64,000 nucleotides of DNA, from NCBI GenBank assembly GCA_002633025.1, contig NMRB01000180.1:392887-456886 (forward strand), given 5' to 3'. This document shows positions 61,101 to 64,000 of the stretch, in pieces. Position 1 is the first letter of the stretch. Each line of letters begins with the position of its first letter. The notes beneath the pieces are model-generated. The model saw only the letters and a program-made list of their open reading frames with translations. It searched no databases and was not told where the DNA came from. Origin of the DNA: Notospermus geniculatus (taxonomy: Eukaryota; Nemertea; Pilidiophora; Heteronemertea; Lineidae). Both the position numbers and the translations under genes were made by a program.

Positions 61101-63793
61101 TATTCTATTAACTCTAAGGTTTACCTTTACATTGCTTTAGCTATTGTTTGCAGGGTAGAATTCAAAAATTGGCCAATATTGAATTCTGGAGATTGACTTC
61201 TTGTTTATTATCATTTAGTGTGTCAATTTTGTGCTTTTTGTACCTTGGTTTGCAGGGTAGAATACAAAAGTTTAAAGTGGACCTTACAGTTGAGGAGGCT
61301 TCTGGAATACGGGCCAAAATCTTTTTTGGGGTACCAAAGGATTCGAAAAATGTGGCAACCTGAAATCGACTGGTGGCCATTCGTTTCTCGAAAGACCTCC
61401 ATTGGCCAATATTATGCACTCAAATGTTTTTGGCCAATCATGTGCAGCAGATTGCATCATGTGATCATAGGATGTCACATCGTATCGGATCCTCAATCCT
61501 CATATCGGATCCTAAAACCTCGTATCGGACAGCCCTCCTTGTTTTAGCCAATCAGGCATAGGCCTATTTTAGTTGCTAGGCAGGTCGTCCAATATGGATT
61601 TTTATTGGATGAAGAACAGTTTATATTTGTATAATAACGAGCTAAAATTGTTTAATGATTCCGATGTTGCAGAGTAACAATGCAGGATTTGATAGAGCGA
61701 GACTACATGCCCGGTACAGACGATAAAACTTTCTTTTAAAAGTAACAATCTTTTACCGTCTGTACCGGGAACTTTATAAAAGTTTCTTTTAAAAGAAAAT
61801 TTTTGTAGAACATGTCCTAATATTTTTCTTTTAAAGATTATTTTATGAAAAAAATATAGTCGTCTGAACCGGGGACAAATAAACTATTTTTAATATTAAC
61901 CAATTCCACACGATTTCGTCAGGATGGAACTGCACATGTCACTGTGAATATGACGCCAATATTTCGAACTGAACAATTCTTTCCGCTTTACCAGCAATAT
62001 CAGAGCAAAATGAATGATTTCTGACCTTCTGGATTGTCATGCCAATAGACACGTAAGATCCGGGTCGGATCAGGTCACCATTGTCCTCAATATGTTGGGG
62101 AGGCATATATCTTGGGTGAACGAGGAACTTCACTCCGTCTACTGTGTCCGGATAATCGCTATTTATTGTTACTAGAATGGAGAGGAGAAAAAAATTTCAC
62201 AGCGGTTTCCCAACGCCCCGGTTCTACGGATGAGCAAAATCAGGTCGCGTGGGGACAAAACAATGATGAGGTCACGAAATGTCGAAACCTCGCGACTATT
62301 TTATTGGACGAGAGATTTCAGGCTAGAGGTCTCATACCAACCTGTATTTTCATCGGAATTTAGCTTTATTTCCATCATCAAACCAGTAAATGCGCCAGTC
62401 CTCTTAACATTGTCAGCCTTGAAGTGACTACCCAAGTTGTTGAACGTGAAGCAGCTGCCGGAAGTGGTATAGCTATGAAGAAGAGCGCCGGAACAATCCA
62501 ATCTCATCACATCATTATTAGGAAAGTACAAGCAGCCGTCAATGAAAGATTTTTCATTCTTTCTACTCGCTATGTCTAAGAATTCTGAAAAATTCCACGA
62601 CTTTCCTGAATACTTGGTATATTTCTGGTGTATCCTTTTCACGGTTTTTGCGGTATAATTCCGTAAGTTTAAATTATAATTGGTGAAACTATTTAGAAGG
62701 TAATCCAAAAGTTCGGTGTCGTTGAATGGTATGTGCAGGTCTGCAAAATAAAGAGAAAAAAGGAGGATTGCTGTTATGGAAGGAGGATTCTTGTAATGGG
62801 GGGGGGACGGGGACCAGCGCTGTACCATAAGCAATTGGGCGATCGATCGTACCGTTTTGGCTCTGGTGGTTTCGCGTACGAAAAAAAGGACTTTTAAAAC
62901 GACAATCGAACATATTTTTATGAAAGGCTAGACTTACCTTTTTCTAGAGCCGTTCTGTTGATTCTGTTGAAGCCGCAGACTGTCACAGCAGGAAACTCAA
63001 GTCCACTTAGCGGCTGAAGATGAAAGAAACCCACACATTAGATGTGCCAGAGCGCCGAAGAACAACGCCGTCATATCTGTACAGTGTGCACCCGGCCTAG
63101 CCAGCAGCACACCAGGGGATTATCGCAAGCGATCTGCTCGCCACCGAGAGCAAAGTCGGCTGTTGACGCCAGGTGTGCGCTGGACGACGATGCGTGGAAT
63201 CTTCTCACCGGCGATGCTCGCCAAAACCGACATCGCTTTTGAACGCACCTCCCCGCGCACCTCACCTTTTGAAAGAGTGAAGTAGGTCAACACAGTTACA
63301 ACACAATTATAGCTTACACAATGTCGGTGACTAGGCCTATTTCTACTTCCTGAATATTGATATGGTGTTGGCCCCACACCATGCACTTCAGTGCAGATCT
63401 AATTTCCAGCTTTGCCAAAGAGGAGTTCAATTTAGGCAAGATTAATAATATTGGGATGAGGAAAACCTATACCGCGGTACCTACTTGGACGATCTCCATT
63501 GATGTCGTGGTCTTATGTGACATGTACGTTGATATCAAATCGGCCAGTTGCACCACCAACGCAGTCCAAGCCGCAATGCAAGCAAGGGTCCAAAACGCCT
63601 TTCCATACCAAGGCCTGACATTCGCAGCACGTATCACGCCATGGAGACTCGTGTATTCGGCGAAGTTGCGTTCGTCACTGAACCTATCGTCCTGCTTGGA
63701 TTTTCGTCTATGCTTGGATTTGGAATCATTTTTGCTCACGTTTGACTCCTCTCTGACTCGTTCGTTGTCGGCAGAGTTCCCTCCCTTAGGCAT
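58166..63793 (-). CDS. DEG/ENaC-type sodium channel, gene 6 (8 exons, 529 aa)
   Basis: Exons: E1 63485-63793, E2 62938-63013, E3 62342-62740, E4 62026-62171, E5 60896-61058, E6 60178-60400, E7 59105-59196, E8 58166-58347, total 1590 nt. Exon 1 has two extra codons (KSKHRRKSKQDDRFSDER). HG is at 51-52, TM1 AFWTLACIAAWTALVVQLAD, and the pore LLSDFGGQLGLCLGAS with GAS at 481-483. Exon 1 uses a GTAGGT donor after Gln. Exon 6 has ERPVCKNACR where all others have GRPVC or GRQVC, and exon 3 has YSGKSWNF for YSGRPWNF, so it is drifting at conserved sites. Introns have taken up four insertions that gene 4 lacks. The CCAAT-type box expected about 310 bp upstream would lie just beyond the window. Confidence 0.88.
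58688..59090. mobile_element. TIR element (GAGGTTTAGCACCTTTC ends), intron 7 of gene 6
   Basis: It starts GAGGTTTAGCACCTTTCCG and ends GAAAGGTGCTAAACCTC. Sub-terminal GACTCCGACTCCGACT is mirrored by GGAGTCGGAGTC. About 400 bp with no coding frame. Gene 4 has no such element. The right end lies only 15 bp from exon 7. Confidence 0.85.
59455..59858. mobile_element. TIR element, same family as 58688, intron 6 of gene 6
   Basis: It starts AGAGGTTGCGCATCTTCCC and ends GGCGCGCAACCTCGC. The sub-terminal GACTCCGACTTCAACTA is mirrored by TAGTTGAAGTCGGAGTC. Internal words shared in inverse orientation with 58688-59090 include TTTGCAAATCGTAAAATGCC, AATATTCATTATTTA and TTTTTCTGCCTTCAAT. Gene 4 reads AAATATTGTTCATTCC here, an empty site. 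Confidence 0.85.
60631..60766. mobile_element. Palindromic element (AGCTGCGTTTACC arms), intron 5 of gene 6
   Basis: GCTGCGTTTACCAGACATCC, GGAATGCG and GATGCGGAAGC on the left are mirrored by GCTTCCGCATTCC, CGCATTCCGGGTGTCCGG and TAAATGCAGC on the right. Absent from gene 4. Confidence 0.8.
61100..61600. mobile_element. Unit-B-specific insertion, intron 4 of gene 6
   Basis: About 500 bp without counterpart in gene 4. A direct repeat TTTGCAGGGTAGAAT occurs at about 61149 and about 61251. Three words of the form TCGTATCGGATC/TCATATCGGATCC follow near 61480-61525. Flanks were not resolved well enough to define termini or a target-site duplication. Confidence 0.5.
61254..61363 (+). other. Possible captured exon fragment (GRIQKFKVDLTVEEAS...)
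   Basis: After TTTGCAG the + strand is open: GRIQKFKVDLTVEEASGIRA, then KIFFGVPKDSKNVAT, stop. An acceptor-like TTTGCAG directly precedes it, and a similar TTTGCAGGGTAGAAT with a short open stretch lies 102 bp upstream. I do not recognise the family. It may be a piece of another gene carried in by a mobile element or a chance frame. Confidence 0.25.
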
Positions 63794-64000
63794 TTTATCC
63801 TCAGAATCATGTCCTTCGTGTTGCCTACACCAGGTCAGTACCTATTATGCCGATTGCGCGCGATGTGAAAAGGAAGTGGGATATCATGATATTGATGGGC
63901 TGTGTTGTCGTGCAGCACTGTTTATTCATCGACCGTGCTATTGTGCACTTGTTCTAGTTCGCTCAATCTACATTGACTATATTGCACGAGTATTGTATTT
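63794..64000. other. Upstream region of channel gene 6
   Basis: AT-rich 5' flank similar to the region right of the gene-1 start codon (shared TTTTATCCTCAGAATCATGTC next to the ATG and GTCGTGCAGC-type words). The window ends before any CCAAT-type box could be seen. Confidence 0.6.

Larger units (their letters stand above)
48757..63211. repeat. Tandem duplication of the channel cluster, unit B (about 14.5 kb)
   Basis: Second copy of 34979-48662. It is larger by about 770 bp: it gained elements at 52699-53116, 58688-59090, 59455-59858, 60631-60766 and about 61100-61600, but lacks the 41229-41974 and 45602-45850 insertions of unit A. Confidence 0.9.

Overview
The window reads as genomic DNA of an animal, not of a bacterium or virus. 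Genes are split by GT-AG introns, introns and spacers are full of short palindromic DNA transposons, and the recognisable proteins are a rhodopsin-type GPCR, a calbindin/calretinin-type EF-hand protein and DEG/ENaC sodium channels. Frequent ACATGT runs and AGGCCTA words, and the gene families, fit a marine invertebrate, perhaps a deuterostome such as an echinoderm, hemichordate or lancelet. The species cannot be fixed from the sequence alone.

Left third (about 2.5-24.0 kb): a roughly 10.5-kb block is present twice in direct tandem (2476-12940 and 12943-23997). Each copy holds an intronless 361-codon GPCR on the + strand, a GPCR 3' fragment in front of it, and on the - strand the first two coding exons of a calbindin/calretinin-type gene. 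The GPCRs lie downstream of calbindin exon 2, so they are antisense-nested if the transcript continues to the left. The copies differ by transposon insertions, a minisatellite with 3 versus 4 units, and one small segment that is inverted between its terminal repeats. Later calbindin exons were not found.

A 1.6-kb spacer (24.0-25.6 kb) carries three different fold-back elements in a row.

Right two thirds (25.6-63.8 kb): six head-to-tail DEG/ENaC-type channel genes on the - strand, each built from eight exons with identical phases. Genes 2 to 6 can be spliced by eye into open frames of 527-530 codons with the cytosolic HG motif, two membrane segments, a cysteine-rich ectodomain and the GAS selectivity filter. 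Gene 1 lacks most of exon 1 and all of exon 2. They are replaced by a 2.8-kb near-perfect palindrome that ends at a single N, most simply an assembly fault. Genes 2-4 and 4-6 come from a second tandem duplication of about 14 kb (34979-48662 and 48757-63211). Its junction lies inside gene 4, which is therefore a natural chimera: promoter and exon 1 of the gene-2 type joined to exons 2-8 of the gene-6 type, with relic exons 2 and 3 stranded in its first intron. A 94-bp filler with a 9-bp minisatellite marks the junction.

Upstream of the starts of genes 1 to 5 there is a conserved GACCAATCAG (NF-Y/CCAAT-type) box 235-315 bp before the ATG. The main biological story is a young, still changing receptor and channel array shaped by unequal duplication and short DNA transposons. 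I found no CRISPR array, intact rRNA or tRNA gene, or intact autonomous transposase.
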